DNA from: Cenococcum geophilum 1.58
Lineage: Eukaryota; Ascomycota; Dothideomycetes; Gloniales; Gloniaceae
DNA length: 64,000 nt
Direction of reading: 5' to 3'
NCBI GenBank assembly: GCA_001692895.1
Contig: KV748178.1
Coordinates: forward strand, 2,776,536 to 2,840,535
Made by a program: the position numbers and the translations under genes. Below the pieces are notes generated by a model. It saw only the letters and a program-made list of their open reading frames with translations. It had not been told where the DNA came from and did not search any database. Shown piece by piece: positions 48,884 through 60,894 of the stretch (positions are counted from its first letter, which is position 1; each line of letters opens with the position of its first letter).

Positions 48884-51159
48884 CTGTCGCTGCTTAAAGG
48901 CTCCGTTTTAAATATCCCGGCATTTTATCTATACAAAAATTATAGCCAGAGTACTGACCTTAAGAACGGCTTGCTAATTTCAAAAAATAATATTAATACC
49001 CGCAATATTTCGTGTCCTTATAATTTAGCAACCTCTTAAAAATAGCTATAGTGAAAAATAGTAGCCGCGAAAAGTCGCTTTAAGTCTTGCCTAGGTAAGC
49101 GCAAGCAGCAAACTACGAGAAAAGTTCTATTATACTTACGCTAACCTAATATAAGCATTGTTATATTGAGAAGAGATTAAGGAACCTATCTTCTATAGCT
49201 TTACTAAAACTGTAACCATTCTTATAAACATAGCCTAGCTTACGAAAACCTATATATAAACGCTCCTAAAACGTATGCGACAGGTATAGAAGTGGAAAGG
49301 TTAAGTATAGTGGAGATAGTCCTTACTAACGCTGTAAAACTTAAGATACTCCTTATATAATATAAGTGCGTAAGAGAAAAGATAAGAAGAGGAGTCTAAA
49401 AATAAGTAAAGTATATTAGTTAGAATTTTATAAGTATTTCTTACGGAGAAGGGGGCGATATAGATAGTTCTTTTTTTAGAAGTTCTAAACCCCTTTACGT
49501 AAGAAAGAGTAATAGGTGAATAATTGTGATTTGAATTTACCTAACTTACTTCTAAATTATGCTCTGGGGCTATTAGGCCCACTATAGCGCCCTATATAAT
49601 ATCTCTGGCTAACTACAGAACGTTTTATACCTAGAAATTGCGCCTCTTTATAAAAGGAGTCCTTCCTATAGCAACATAGCCGTTACCAGCTGGTTTTACC
49701 TAAAAACGGCCTTAGATCCTCTCTGCCCTACTCTATTATAAGTACCTCTTTACTTATCTGCTTAAAACTGGTTCGAATTAGGGCTAGGAAACTAGGGAGT
49801 AAAATAGAGTTTTGGTGGATTTAGTAAATACCCTTCTAGAGTACCCTAAAATATCTTAATTACCTATTTCTTTTATCTCCTCTTTTTTCTAAATATGTCT
49901 TATTAGGTAGTCACTACGACTTAGTCCTTTTTAACTACAATGGTACGAGGGTGCTTCTACTATTAGCAAATCTATATATATTTCTAGTAAGAAAATATAT
50001 AGGGTAACGGTTTTAAGGGAATAGAAATATTTACGGAAGTAAACTTATTTTAGCGAACTGATTTTAGGTAGTATACTGCTATTAGATATTAAGAAGGCTC
50101 TATTTCTACTACACTAAGCGTATTAAAAAACTAATTAGGTAGGGCCGCATCCGTTATAGAATAATATAATAACCCCCCTTTAACTTCTTATTTGCCTACT
50201 ACTCTATTACCTCCACATCTTTCCCTTCTTTACCCCTATCGCCCCCTTAGGTGTGCTCTGTATACTTATAATACTTAGGTATAGGCCAACCCTAAATTCC
50301 CACAGTTAGCGTATATAAAGGTGTATAGAACAATAGATATTACTCCTATTAGGTCTTTTAGTGGAATAGTAATACAGCTATCGCCCCCTATCTCGTTAAA
50401 AGTAAATATTAACCTTATTATAATTACCTTTTCTAAGTATAATTATGGATAGAAAGGTAATAATCCTACACTGCTTTAATATTGGGGGACGATTGATTCT
50501 TATAAAAAATTTCGGAAAAGGTTAGTTTAGCCCCGCTTCCTATACTTTTAATAGGTGCTTAAGATAGCCCCCTTCTTATTGCCTTAAAAACGCGACCTAT
50601 AGTCGGCGCCACAAATTAATAGGATATATTGTAATAATAATAAAGACCTATAAAAGCCGGAACTAATATATACTTAGAGTTATAGACTATATAAGATGTA
50701 TAGTTCTTAGTATCCTATTTAGTAAAGAGGTTATATTAAAACTAAGTCCGTAGTATCTGGGGCGAAATACACACTAGTTACGGTGTACGTTAGCTTAGAA
50801 AGGTGTAGTAGGTAACAATAATTAGTAAATACTTATCTTTTAGAGGCATTAAGACCTAAATCGGCCTAAGATTTATATGCGAATATTACTATACGGCTTA
50901 AATGCGAGAGGAGGGCACCTGTTAGTAATCTGATTTAAATTACGTGGTCCTAGTCTCTATAATAACTTGCTATTTAACTAACCTTTGTTACACGTGATAC
51001 TATATTCTTATTAGACTTACTAATAAGTAAGTAAGCAAAACACCCCTCTACTTGCTTAATTGCCTAATTTAAAGGCCCTCCGCTTACTTACTTACTTATT
51101 AATTACTTGTCAAGACAGTATAGAATCTAAAGTTGTATAGAAAATCCGCTATGGCTTCG
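48884..51159. other. AT-rich mutated DNA, nothing recognised
   Basis: No element termini, long frames or RNA genes are visible. Near 51005-51105 TTACTTA and TAAGTAAG words form a weak imperfect inverted repeat (TAATAAGTAAGTAAG against CTTACTTACTTATTA). Confidence 0.5.
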
Positions 51160-51164
51160 CCTAG
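51160..51164. repeat. target-site duplication CCTAG, left copy (Gypsy-D)
   Basis: CCTAG precedes the 5' LTR of Gypsy-D and recurs at 58916-58920. Confidence 0.9.
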
Positions 51165-51584
51165 TGTTACGGACGCTTTAAATACGATGTTACGACTACT
51201 AGGAGAGGAGTCGGAAGCGGCCCATTAGATAACGAAAGCACGGTCTAGAATGGAACCGGTGGAACCATATAACGAGAAATGGTAGCCAAGGTCACATAAC
51301 GAGCTCTATAAGCTCTGCGAGGTCTGCGAGGAACGTTACGTACCTTACGTACCTTACGTACCTCACATAGCGAAGGGATTTCTTAGGAGTTCGGTTATGT
51401 ATTTAAAGGACCACGTTCCCTACTTAGATAGTTCTCTCTTTATAGTAATTCTTAAAATATAATTAGAGTTAATCTATTGGGCAACTACTCCACTAGTTAT
51501 GTTTATATTATTAACTTCTTATTTACCTATATACCTAGCCCATTTATAGGTCCACCGTGGTATTTCCTATAAGGCCTTATAACA
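51165..51584 (+). repeat. Gypsy-D 5' LTR (420 bp)
   Basis: It starts TGTTACGGACGC and ends CTTATAACA. It carries three tandem copies of ACGTACCTT-type words near 51336-51363. It is less mutated than the 3' LTR, where several C and G are T and A. Confidence 0.93.
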
Positions 51585-51624
51585 CAATTACTACCTAGTT
51601 ATAGTATTAATAAAGTTAAATAAT

Positions 51625-54600
51625 ATGCCATCAAAAGCACTAGTTATGACGCCGTTAACGGCAGCAACTACTTTAGGTATAAGTGGAGACACGAGTATAA
51701 GGGACACTAATTTGCAACTAGTTATGGTCGGATAACTATAGGACATAACTAACAAGTTAGCGTATAATAACACAATACTTAAGGAAAGGCTTAATAGCAT
51801 TAAAGTAGCTAGGGTTAAGTTACTATTAGTCGGACGATTCTTAGGGGAGAGGTTAGGACTTAAAGGATTCCTTATATAGATATGCTTTAAGGTTATACAG
51901 GAAGGAGCAAGGCTAGCTACGCCTATAGATTAGGTAACGTATGCGGGACTATTTCTGGCAGAAAGGGCGCTTAAGTGGTTTAAACTATACCTTATTAAGA
52001 TATAAATAAACAGAATAACAACTACTAACCGAGAAGTATAATATATGTTCTTAAGCTAGAACGGATTCGCGGAGCGACTAATATAGATATTTAGAGATTT
52101 GGAGGCAGCGACTATAGCGGAAAGAAAGCTATAGAACCTAACATAGAGAACTTTAGCAATTAAGTACACGATATAGTTTTAAACCCTCGCAATATAGGTC
52201 GAATAGAATAATAGGGCGCTTATAGTATAGTACAAACAGGGACTTAAAGCGAAAGTCTAGGACGTAATTATTCTAATAGAAGATGCGGACACATTAAGAG
52301 AATTAATTAACCAGTTAATTAAGATTAATAATAGGATCTACTAAAGGGAATAAGCTAAGAAAGGGCAAGATAGAGTTCTACAGTTATATAAGACGTAGAG
52401 TATATAACAACAAAGTTAAAACAGGAAACTATAGTATAGCGTAGAGCCAATAGACCTAAGCAGTATAAAAGAATCTTAAAAGAAAAATAAGAAACTATAG
52501 AAGCCTAGAGGATAAGGATTAAGTAATTAAAGGTCTATAAAGCAGAGGCTAAACTAGGGATCTTAGCAGCAGAAGACATTTAGGCGAACTCTATAACAGA
52601 AAAAATGGTTTAAAAAGGGAGCTTATATAAATTGCGGAAAATAGGGTTACTACGCTAGAGACTATAGAGGTGGTTAGAGTAACTACGCGGTAAAGGGTAT
52701 AAGGTTATTAGAGAATAATAATGCGAATATAAGCGTATTACGTGGGACTAAGGAGTGTTTAATAAACCACTTCGCGTTTTGTTATAATAACGCATACTAA
52801 ATTTATAAGGACGCTAAGTATAGCGCAAGCTATTAGCTATAGGAGCTAGAGTTAAGAGGACTTAAGGGAACTAAAGAGTTAGATAAAGAATAGGATTAAC
52901 TCTACGAGCTAAATTAAAATATTACAGTAATATGCGGATAAAAATTAGCAGAAATAAAAATAGAGTTAGAGTACTTATTAATTAATAGCAATGAGGATAA
53001 AATAGGAACCAACTGGGGGTATCTAAACCTTAATAACGCAATAAAAGCAGAGACTAACACCTCCACTAAACGAGGATTGGTAATGGACGTAATGACGCTA
53101 TTAGATACGGTATCCGTCGCTTTATAAAATAAAAGGAGTAATATTTAAGACAAATTAAGTAAGCAGATAACTGCTAGTGCTAGCTTATTACTTAATAAAG
53201 GCAAAAGGCTATAAGTCTAAGATTCTTATAATAAGATAAGGAAGATCTAAGACTTTAAAGAACAGATAAGGATATAAGCAAGTTATCTATGAGGATGGAT
53301 TAAGGCCGAAGAGCCAAGGGAAAAGTTCCTATAGAGCTAAGATTTTAAAAAAACAAATAAGGTCTATAGTAATTCTAGGGGAATATAGTGTTTAACCTAA
53401 GGGTTGAAAAGTTAACACGGCAATTAAGAAGTAAGAAGACTTTAAGGATTTAGGTATAAGGCGCAAACCGAAGGAAAACATAGAGGGGTTTAGACACTAA
53501 ATCCTCGTATAGTAAGAGCAGAGACTGGACAAGAGATCTAGCATACTAAGTTATTTAAGGGATAGAGTACCTATATAGAAAGTTACTAATAGGCTAAGGG
53601 CAGGTACGCTAAAAGCTAAGTGGCTAGATAAACTAGAATAAGAAGAGGATCTAGGGATTCTAACCAGATTCGCTGAACGATATATAAAGGGCTGTTACGA
53701 TATAGTAATAAAGAGATACTTCCTAACGGACAAATCGTACACACTTATAGAGCTATACTAAAAGTAGTATAGGCAGCGATAAAATAACAAGTAGGAAGAC
53801 TTCTATATATAGTTAGACGAGAGGGTTATACCAGATTAAGCAATATTGGAATAACAGATAAGTTATATTAAGGGCGCATTAGTTATAACATTTAAGGATC
53901 TTAAGGAACAAGCTATAGACTAAAGAGAAATAATACGAGTAGTAGTACTAGCGAACGAGACAGCAACGTTTAGATTATTATAACAAAGGTTTAAACTTAA
54001 GGATAAAGATAAGCCACGAGTTAACCTAAAACACCTAGCGCATTACACATTAATATAGATTGCATATGTGGATAATATGTGCAATATATATAAGATACTA
54101 AAAGAAAAGAATCGCAAGTATCTAATAAGGATACATTGGGCACTAGATAAAAGGCAATTTAGGAATACTAAATATATATACAGATAGCATCTAATAGAAA
54201 CCTAAGAACTAGGAGATTTAGTACTTTAACTAGGAAGATTCCTTACGGAAGAATGCCTAGATAGACAACAGTAGTGGGAATACACTAAGAATATATATCT
54301 ATGGTATATAAAGGAGAAGAAACGAACTAAGTATTGGCTAAAGATGGACTAAGCGCAAATAGGATTAAGCTAAGAGTTAGGAAAAGTGGAGGCCTATAGG
54401 ACTAGAGGGAGCTAGTAGTAGAGCCTTAGACCCTTAAAGAAATTTAAGGACAACACCTAAATCTATAAGTAAAGTAGTAGGATTAATAGTTTAAAGTATT
54501 AATAGATAGTAAAGTAATAAGAAACTATATATCACCAGCAACAATAAAAGGATAGGGTTACCATATAGATAGAAGAAACGCCTATACCTACTAGTAATAA

Positions 54601-57600
54601 TCTTAGGAGACCCAATAGCCTATAAAGGAGGCATTATTAACCTTAAGACAGGACTAATCTAATTAACCATCAAAGGAAGACAGATCGAGATATCTTTTAA
54701 TATCTTACTATTAGGGCAAGATAAGGTGGTACTAGGAATACCTTAGTTATAGGAATATAATCTAAAAATTAATTGGGTTACAGGTTAGGTTAATATTAAA
54801 AATACTTAACAATATAGAATGCAATGGTAAACTAAAATAATATAGTACTAAGTCGGAGCAACTTACAAAGAAGCTAAGAAGAAAACCAGGTATATACTAA
54901 AGCGATTTTAGAAATTCGCGAAACTATAGAATGAGCAGTTTAGAGAAAGACTGGCAGATTACTAACCGTAGGATTATAAAATAGAATTGGAACTAGGAAC
55001 TAGTCTAAGGTTCTTTCTAAATTATAAGCTAACAGAAGTTAAAATAAGGGTACTAAAAGAGTTTATGTAAGAAAACCTGCGATTAGGATAAATTAGACTA
55101 TTATAGTTATCGGCAGGATATCCAGTGCTATTTACACTAAAGAAAAATAGAAAGCTTAGATTATATATTAACTATAGACAGTTAAACAGTATTATAAAAA
55201 AGGATAGGTATTCTTTACCCTTAATTAGCGAAATCTAAGACAGGATCGGGAATGCCGAGATATTTATAAAGATAGATCTTAGATGGGCATATTACTAAAT
55301 TAGAATTAAGGAAGGCGATAAATAGAAGGGAGCGTTTAGGATATAAGAGGGGTTATATAAGCCAATGGTTATGCAATTCGGATTTATAAACGTACTAGCA
55401 ATATTCTAAAGACGAATTAATACAGTATTAGGAGAACACCTTAATAAGTTTATTATAGCATACCTTAACAACATTATTATTTACTTAATAACTAAAGAAG
55501 AATATAAGGAATACGTTAAATAGGTATTACAGAGACTTTATAATAAAGAAATGCTAATAGTAATTAAGAAATGTGAGTTCTTTATAAGGAAGACTAATTT
55601 CGTTAGATTTATTATTAAACTAGGAAAAATTAGTATGGACCCAAAGAAGATAGAAGCTATAGTTAATTAGCAAGAACTAGAGAACGTTACGCAGTTAAGA
55701 TCGTTTCTAGGATTCTATAATTACTATAGGAGGTTTATTACACAATGGTTAAAGAATATTAAGCTATTTATGAGACTTATAAAGAAGGAGGAACTATAGG
55801 TATGGGGAACCAAACAAAGAGAGTTATTTAGGGAACTTAAAGAGTTATTCACCTAAGAACTAATCCTTAAAATCTATTAACCAGCGTTAGACACAGTTAT
55901 TAAAACGGACGTATTAGATTTTGTAATAGGAGCATACTTGCTATAGAAATATTAGGACGCATGGCATCCAGTAGTATATTATAGTCGGAAAATAATACCA
56001 CTAGAACTAAACTACGATATCTACAATAAGGAGTTGTTAGGTATAGTTACAGCACTTAAAAAATAGAGAGCATTCTTGCAAGGTATAGAGAAACTATTTA
56101 TAGTTAAAACGGATTATAAGAACCTAATGGGGTTCCTAATAATAAAGGAACTTAATTAAAGACAGGTTAAATAGGCAGAGATGCTTATAGAATACTATTT
56201 TAAAATTTAGTATACTAAGGGTACTAAAAATATAAGAGCAGATATACTTAGTAGAAGGGCAGAGTTGCAAGGCGATAAGAGGCTATTAGGAGCTCTTTTA
56301 CAAAAAGACAATAACGGATTAATTAGATATAACCATCTAAGGATCGCAGCAATAAAGGAAATTAGTTAAATCTATAAGACACTAGAGAATATATAGTCTT
56401 AAGGAATTTAAGAAGTATAGGATAAGGATCTAGACTTAGAGTAGTACGAGCACTAAGAGGCTACGTATATCCTAAAGGAGATTATAGAGGAATTTATTAA
56501 GGACTTCTATAGGGGAATAATATAAGGATATAACGGAGCTATAGGCTTAGTATTAAGACTTTAAGAGGAGTATATTATTTAAGGAATTTGGGGACTAGCA
56601 AAACAAGTTATAAAGAAATATCTAGATTACTAAAGAAATAAACTAATGAGGTATAGGCCATATAGAGGGCTATAACCTATTAAGATACCAGAAAGACTAT
56701 AGGAGGTTATATTATAGGACTTTATTGTAAAACTACTAAGGTTAAAGGACCCTATTACTAGATAAGATTATAACGCGATCTTAGTAATAATAGACAAGTT
56801 AACTAAGTAGGGCTACTTCGTAGCATGCATAGAAGAAATCTTAGTAGAAGATATAGCTAAAATCTATATTAAAGAAGTGTTTGTAAGACATAGAGCACTA
56901 ATAAAGATTATATTAGATAGAGATTTAAGATTTATAGCAGCATTCTAAGAGGTATTTTTAGCAGAATAAGGGGTTTACGTAGCAATATTAACAATATATT
57001 ATCCGTAGACGGATAGACAAATAGAAAGATTAAATTAGACACTAGAACAGTATCTAAGACATTATATTAATTATACATAGAATAATTAGGTATCACTATT
57101 ACCAGTTATATAGTTTGTATATAATATAACACTACAAAAAGGAATAGGTACATCACCATTTAAGGCAAATTACGGTTATAAACTAAGAATATTATTATCG
57201 CCATAATAAGCGAAGAAAACGAGTAGCATAGCTAAAGAAAGAATAGAGAATTTAATAAATCTCTATAATTACCTTAAAGTAACAGCTAAACTAGTACAAG
57301 AAAGAATAAAATGGTACTATAACACTAGGAGATCTAGAGGACTAGATCTTAAAAAGGGGGACAAAGTATAGCTACTATATAAAAATTTTAAGAGTTAATA
57401 ACTAAGTAAGAAATTGGACTACGTTAGACTAGGACCATTTACAATCACAGCAAAGATCTTAGAAGTTACGTACAGACTTAACTTACTAGAGAAAATAAGG
57501 ATCTACCCTATATAACATATTATAATGCTAGAGCCAGTATATAAGGATATTAAACTACTAGTTTATAAGGCAGATATATATAGAGGACAAGAAGAAGATA

Positions 57601-57785
57601 AATGGGAGGTTTTAAAAATTATTAGTTATAAGGACATTAATAACGAGATATAGTATAAAGTAAAGTAGATAGGCTATAATAAGACTACCTAGGAACTACT
57701 AAACAATTTAAAGAACGCTATAAGAAAGGTATAGGAGTATTAGAAGAAACTAGGTTAGGCAGTATTAATAAAAAAGGATTACTAA
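51625..57785 (+). pseudogene. Gypsy-D gag-pol
   Basis: Gag starts at the ATG 51625. A zinc knuckle remnant at about codon 333 (52621 on) reads YINCGK(stop)GYYARDY, so two Cys are changed to Tyr. Protease is at about 54493-54750 with IDS at 54502-54510, still in the gag frame. The frame then shifts once between 54505 and 55461, probably near 54590. Reverse transcriptase ([20 protein letters not shown]) has YLNN at 55461-55472 in place of YLDD. RNase H begins near 55900 (IKTDVLDFVIGAYLL) and integrase spans about 56600-57190 (LDRDLRF, TDRQIERLN). A chromodomain spans about 57603-57740 (WEVLKIISYKDINNEI, stop, YKVK, stop, IGY). The listed end is the first stop after it. Confidence 0.9.
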
Positions 57786-58426
57786 AGAACGAGTTACTTA
57801 AGGGGGATCTAAAAGAAATACCCGCCGAGGTATTCGGAGCTATTTCCTTCTCTATTAAAAGAAAATCCGTTCTTTTATCACCAAGTTCCTATAAACCTTA
57901 TTTTATAAGTTTCTACTCCTTAAAACGGACCTTTTTACGCACTTTCTTAAGATAATGCAAACGAGCTAACGCGGTAAGATGAGACTTAAGAGCACGTTGC
58001 TAAGCGTTAGTGGCCTTACACTCTGCTTTCTAAGAACGGCGCAACTTATCTAAAGTACTTAACAATTTACTATTAAGCTTTGTAGCGGCAGATTAAACCT
58101 AGAACCGTAGTAGTAATTAACAAGGGAACCTAAAGGCTATTAAGAGTAATAGAACGCGCATATTTAGCATTAGATATGGAACGAATATCGTATAACGATC
58201 GTATATTTACTTATCTACACTTAGCACAAGAGGACGGCTGTTAATTTATAGGCGATAGAATCGCAATATAAACTAACCCCTTTTTCGCGCAACGAGAATA
58301 AAAAGGCATTACTTTACCTAGTAATAATATTGCAGCAATAGTGCGGGCATAGCGCTCAGCTAAGGTAGAGGAAGGAGCCTTAGGTATAATAAGTAACAAT
58401 ATTAACCAAATTAATTAGACGGACAT
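57786..58426 (-). pseudogene. accessory antisense frame of Gypsy-D (cysteine-cluster protein)
   Basis: This frame runs opposite to gag-pol, from an ATG at complement 58424-58426 towards the pol 3' end. It keeps the most cysteines of the second cluster. The order is an N-terminal hydrophobic stretch, then SRCAKKGLVY at about codons 44-53, then PSSCAKCRQVNIRSLY, then a long helical and leucine-rich part, then a basic segment (LKKVRKKVRFKEQKL) and a serine-rich end. Stops are TAA and TAG. The frame stays largely open beyond 57786 into the antisense of the chromodomain, so its end is uncertain. Conservation in all three Gypsy copies argues for a real product; its function is unknown. Confidence 0.65.
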
Positions 58427-58478
58427 TATACCTCTAGTAAATAACCTAGAGATATTAGGTATCTTTAAGGACAAAGCT

Positions 58479-58495
58479 AGAAGGGAGGGAGATAG
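58479..58495 (+). other. Gypsy-D polypurine tract
   Basis: AGAAGGGAGGGAGATAG directly precedes the 3' LTR. The complement of this tract occurs at the same place in Gypsy-A and Gypsy-B. It is the expected plus-strand primer. Confidence 0.85.
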
Positions 58496-58915
58496 TATTA
58501 CGGACGCTTTAAATACGATATTATGACTACTAGGAGAGGAGTTAGAAGCGGCCTATTAGATAATAGAAGCACGGTCTAGAATAGAACTGGTGGAACTATA
58601 TAACGAGAAATGGTAGCTAAGGTTATATAACGAGCTCTATAAGCTCTACAAGGTCTATAAGGAACGTTATATACCTTATATACCTCATATACCTCATATA
58701 GTAAAGGGATTTCTTAGGAGTTCGGTTATGTATTTAAAGGACCACGTTCCCTACTTAGATAGTTCTCTCTTTATAGTAATTCTTAGAATATAATTAGAGT
58801 TAATCTGTTAGGCAACCACTCCACTAGTTATATTTATATTATTAACTTCTTATTTACCTACACACCTAGCCTATTTATAGGTCCACCATGGTATTTCCCA
58901 CAAGGCCTTATAACA
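58496..58915 (+). repeat. Gypsy-D 3' LTR (420 bp)
   Basis: It starts TATTACGGACGC, a mutated TGTTACGG, and ends CTTATAACA. It matches 51165-51584 with many C-to-T and G-to-A differences. Confidence 0.93.
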
Positions 58916-58920
58916 CCTAG
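58916..58920. repeat. target-site duplication CCTAG, right copy (Gypsy-D)
   Basis: CCTAG matches 51160-51164. Confidence 0.9.
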
Positions 58921-59185
58921 TAGTAGTATATTACCTATTAAACTCCTCTACTATTAATTAATTGTAGTATAAGCTTATTTATACGGCTTGGAGGCAGTTT
59001 ATAAGGCAGATATAGTAAAGGCAGCGCGTATATTACGATCTTGGCGTAGTGTAAAGGATTAAAGAAGTAAGCCTCTTTAGCGCCGGAATATTATTATTAT
59101 TATTAGCTAATAAGGCTTGCGCATAGTGCCGCATTCTGGCCTGTTTTTTTGGCGCTAAAGAGTAAGCTACGCGTTACCTTAGCAA

Positions 59186-59276
59186 GCTTAGACGTAATTC
59201 CGTTAGTACGGATTTTTAATTAGTCCGCAAGCGGACTAACTACATTTATACAAAACCACCAGAATTACGTCTAAGC
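59186..59276 (+). mobile_element. 91-bp MITE-like unit, copy 1
   Basis: It has 15-bp terminal inverted repeats (GCTTAGACGTAATTC and GAATTACGTCTAAGC). The interior contains TTAGTCCGC/GCGGACTAA, a second, smaller inverted repeat. A related unit lies in inverted orientation at 60895-60985, and the similarity extends a little beyond both ends. It has no coding capacity. It could be a MITE or the end piece of a larger inverted-repeat element covering about 59150-60985. Confidence 0.7.
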
Positions 59277-59713
59277 GTGTTCCGCAACATTTATTAAGAA
59301 ATCCAACTTTTTTTATAATGTTCCCTATACTTACAGTTAAATTACTTAACTATAACGGCTTAAAATACTACTAAAAGTTTATCAATTAGAGAGACGACCT
59401 AATATTTTATAAATATTAGGTCTAAATTGGCCTATAATAGCCCGAAGTTAAGATTATTTTTACTAAAAAAAAAACCGGTACCTCTAACTTAGCGGATATT
59501 GCAATAAATATTGCATATATAAAGCCCAAAAATTTATTTATTATAGAGCTGCTTCTTACGATTATTTTAAGTATATATATAGCCCTAGACCTTATATAGG
59601 TAGCTTTATTAACTTTGTTAAAGATTATATATCTCCCTATATAAATTTAGGCAATAGATATTATAACGGATGTCGCAATAAATGTCGCAATAGGTGTATA
59701 TATAAGGCCTAAA
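59277..59713. other. repeat-rich AT DNA with a diverged direct repeat
   Basis: Two diverged direct copies of a ~80-bp segment can be read, near 59500-59585 and 59660-59745. Both contain GCAATAAAT, TATATAAnGCC, and then ATTATAGAGCTGCTTC. No frame or known element is recognised. Confidence 0.5.
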
Positions 59714-60043
59714 AGTTTATCAATTATAGAGCTGCTTCCGCGGATTAATTTAACGGTATTTCTAAGATAATAGCTATTATAGAGGTGTAGATCAATTTCG
59801 TTAAAGAAGGTGACTACTCTATATATAAAATAAGTCGGATCGCCTAAGAAACCTTACAAAAGTCTCTTAAACCATAGAATTAACTTTCTAAGAGACTTTC
59901 GCGAGATTTATTAAGCGGTCCAATTTGTTTTATATATAGAGTAGTCACCTTCTTTAACGAAATTAACCTATACCCCTACAACGGCTATTATCTTAAAAAT
60001 ACCGTTAAATTAATCCGTAGAAGCAGCTCTATAATCAATAAGT
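59714..60043. repeat. 330-bp fold-back palindrome
   Basis: The left arm from 59714 (AGTTTATCAATTATAGAGC) pairs with the right arm ending about 60043 through GATTAATTTAACGGTATTT, GATAATAGCT and TTAACGAAATTGATCT-type segments. Pairing continues inward through AAAGAAGGTGACTACTCTAT to AAGTCTCTTA, leaving only about 20 bases unpaired near 59879. Arm differences are mostly transitions, fitting RIP acting on both arms. It resembles a fold-back transposon or an inverted duplication. Confidence 0.8.
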
Positions 60044-60114
60044 ATATCTACTCCGTAAGCCTCCACAATATCTAGTAGAAAGCGCCGCCGAATAGGCGAT
60101 TTGCCTACTTAGGG

Positions 60115-60560
60115 TCTATATAAAGGTCTGCACAAAGGTCTGCATAAAGGTCTATATAAAGGTCTATATAAAGGTCTATATAAAGCTCTACACGAAGCTC
60201 TACATAAAGCTCTATATACGGATACTCTATATAACGGCTCTGTGTATAACAGTTTTGCGTATAACGGCTCTACTACAAAGGCTCTATAAAAGCTTCGCAC
60301 AGAGCTTTATATAAAGCTTTATACAGAGCCTCTGTATATAGACCTTTATATAAACCTTTATATAGACCTTTATATAGACCTTTATATAGACCTTTATATA
60401 GACCTTTATACGGACCTTTATGCAGACCTTTATACAGACCTTTATATAGACCTTCGTACAGACCTTTATATAGAGCCTCTATACATAGACCTTTGTATAG
60501 AGCTTTATACAGAGCCTCCGTACGTAGAGCTTTATATAAAGCTTTTATATACGAAGCCTC
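60115..60560. repeat. 12-bp satellite arranged as two inverted blocks
   Basis: From about 60115 to 60230 the unit AAGGTCTATATA (variants AAAGCTCTACAT) is repeated. From about 60300 to 60530 the reverse complement TATATAGACCTT is repeated, giving a large palindrome of satellite blocks centred near 60250-60300. The unit is 12 bp, so the minus strand has an open stretch (60109-60300) with a four-residue repeat (LYRP). I regard that as a by-product of the satellite. Confidence 0.85.
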
Positions 60561-60894
60561 TATATAGCCTACCTAAATAATAACTGCCTAAGGTTCTTTA
60601 AGGTACCTATCGTAGATCTATATAGGTTTTATATATATTAAGTAGCGATTACTAGCGTTTAATAAAATTATATAGAGCTTACGCCCTTAATAACGCGGTT
60701 TTTTTTAACGAAAATAAGCACGAGACCTAAAAATACCTAAGTAATAAAAATAATATATTCTAAAAGCTAAGGTTCTATTATATAATTAATAAACTTTAGG
60801 AAATAATATAAAATACTAGTATTAAGTTATTTTAATATCCACAACCTCCGCAATAGGGATATTATTTACGCGCTTTATAAATATTACGAAACAC
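60561..60894. other. AT-rich DNA, nothing recognised
   Basis: No element ends, frames or RNA genes are seen between the satellite and the second MITE-like unit. Confidence 0.5.

Larger units (their letters stand above)
51165..58915 (+). mobile_element. Gypsy-D: complete chromodomain Ty3/Gypsy retrotransposon (7,751 bp)
   Basis: It has LTRs 51165-51584 and 58496-58915 (420 bp each), a 5-bp duplication, gag-pol on the plus strand, an antisense accessory frame, and a polypurine tract before the 3' LTR. It belongs to the same subfamily as Gypsy-A, whose gag and LTR details it shares. The pol order (protease, reverse transcriptase, RNase H, integrase, chromodomain) identifies a chromovirus. It is the only Gypsy copy here without a later large insertion, and serves as the reference for the others. 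Confidence 0.93.

Noticed and set aside
48693-48911. 72-codon open frame
   Set aside because: It crosses the lightly mutated Copia 3' LTR and the target-site duplication.
60109-60300. 63-codon frame with LYRP repeats
   Set aside because: The four-residue pattern follows directly from the 12-bp satellite.
60115-60560. CRISPR-like array
   Set aside because: The repeats are adjacent without unique spacers, and the window is eukaryotic.
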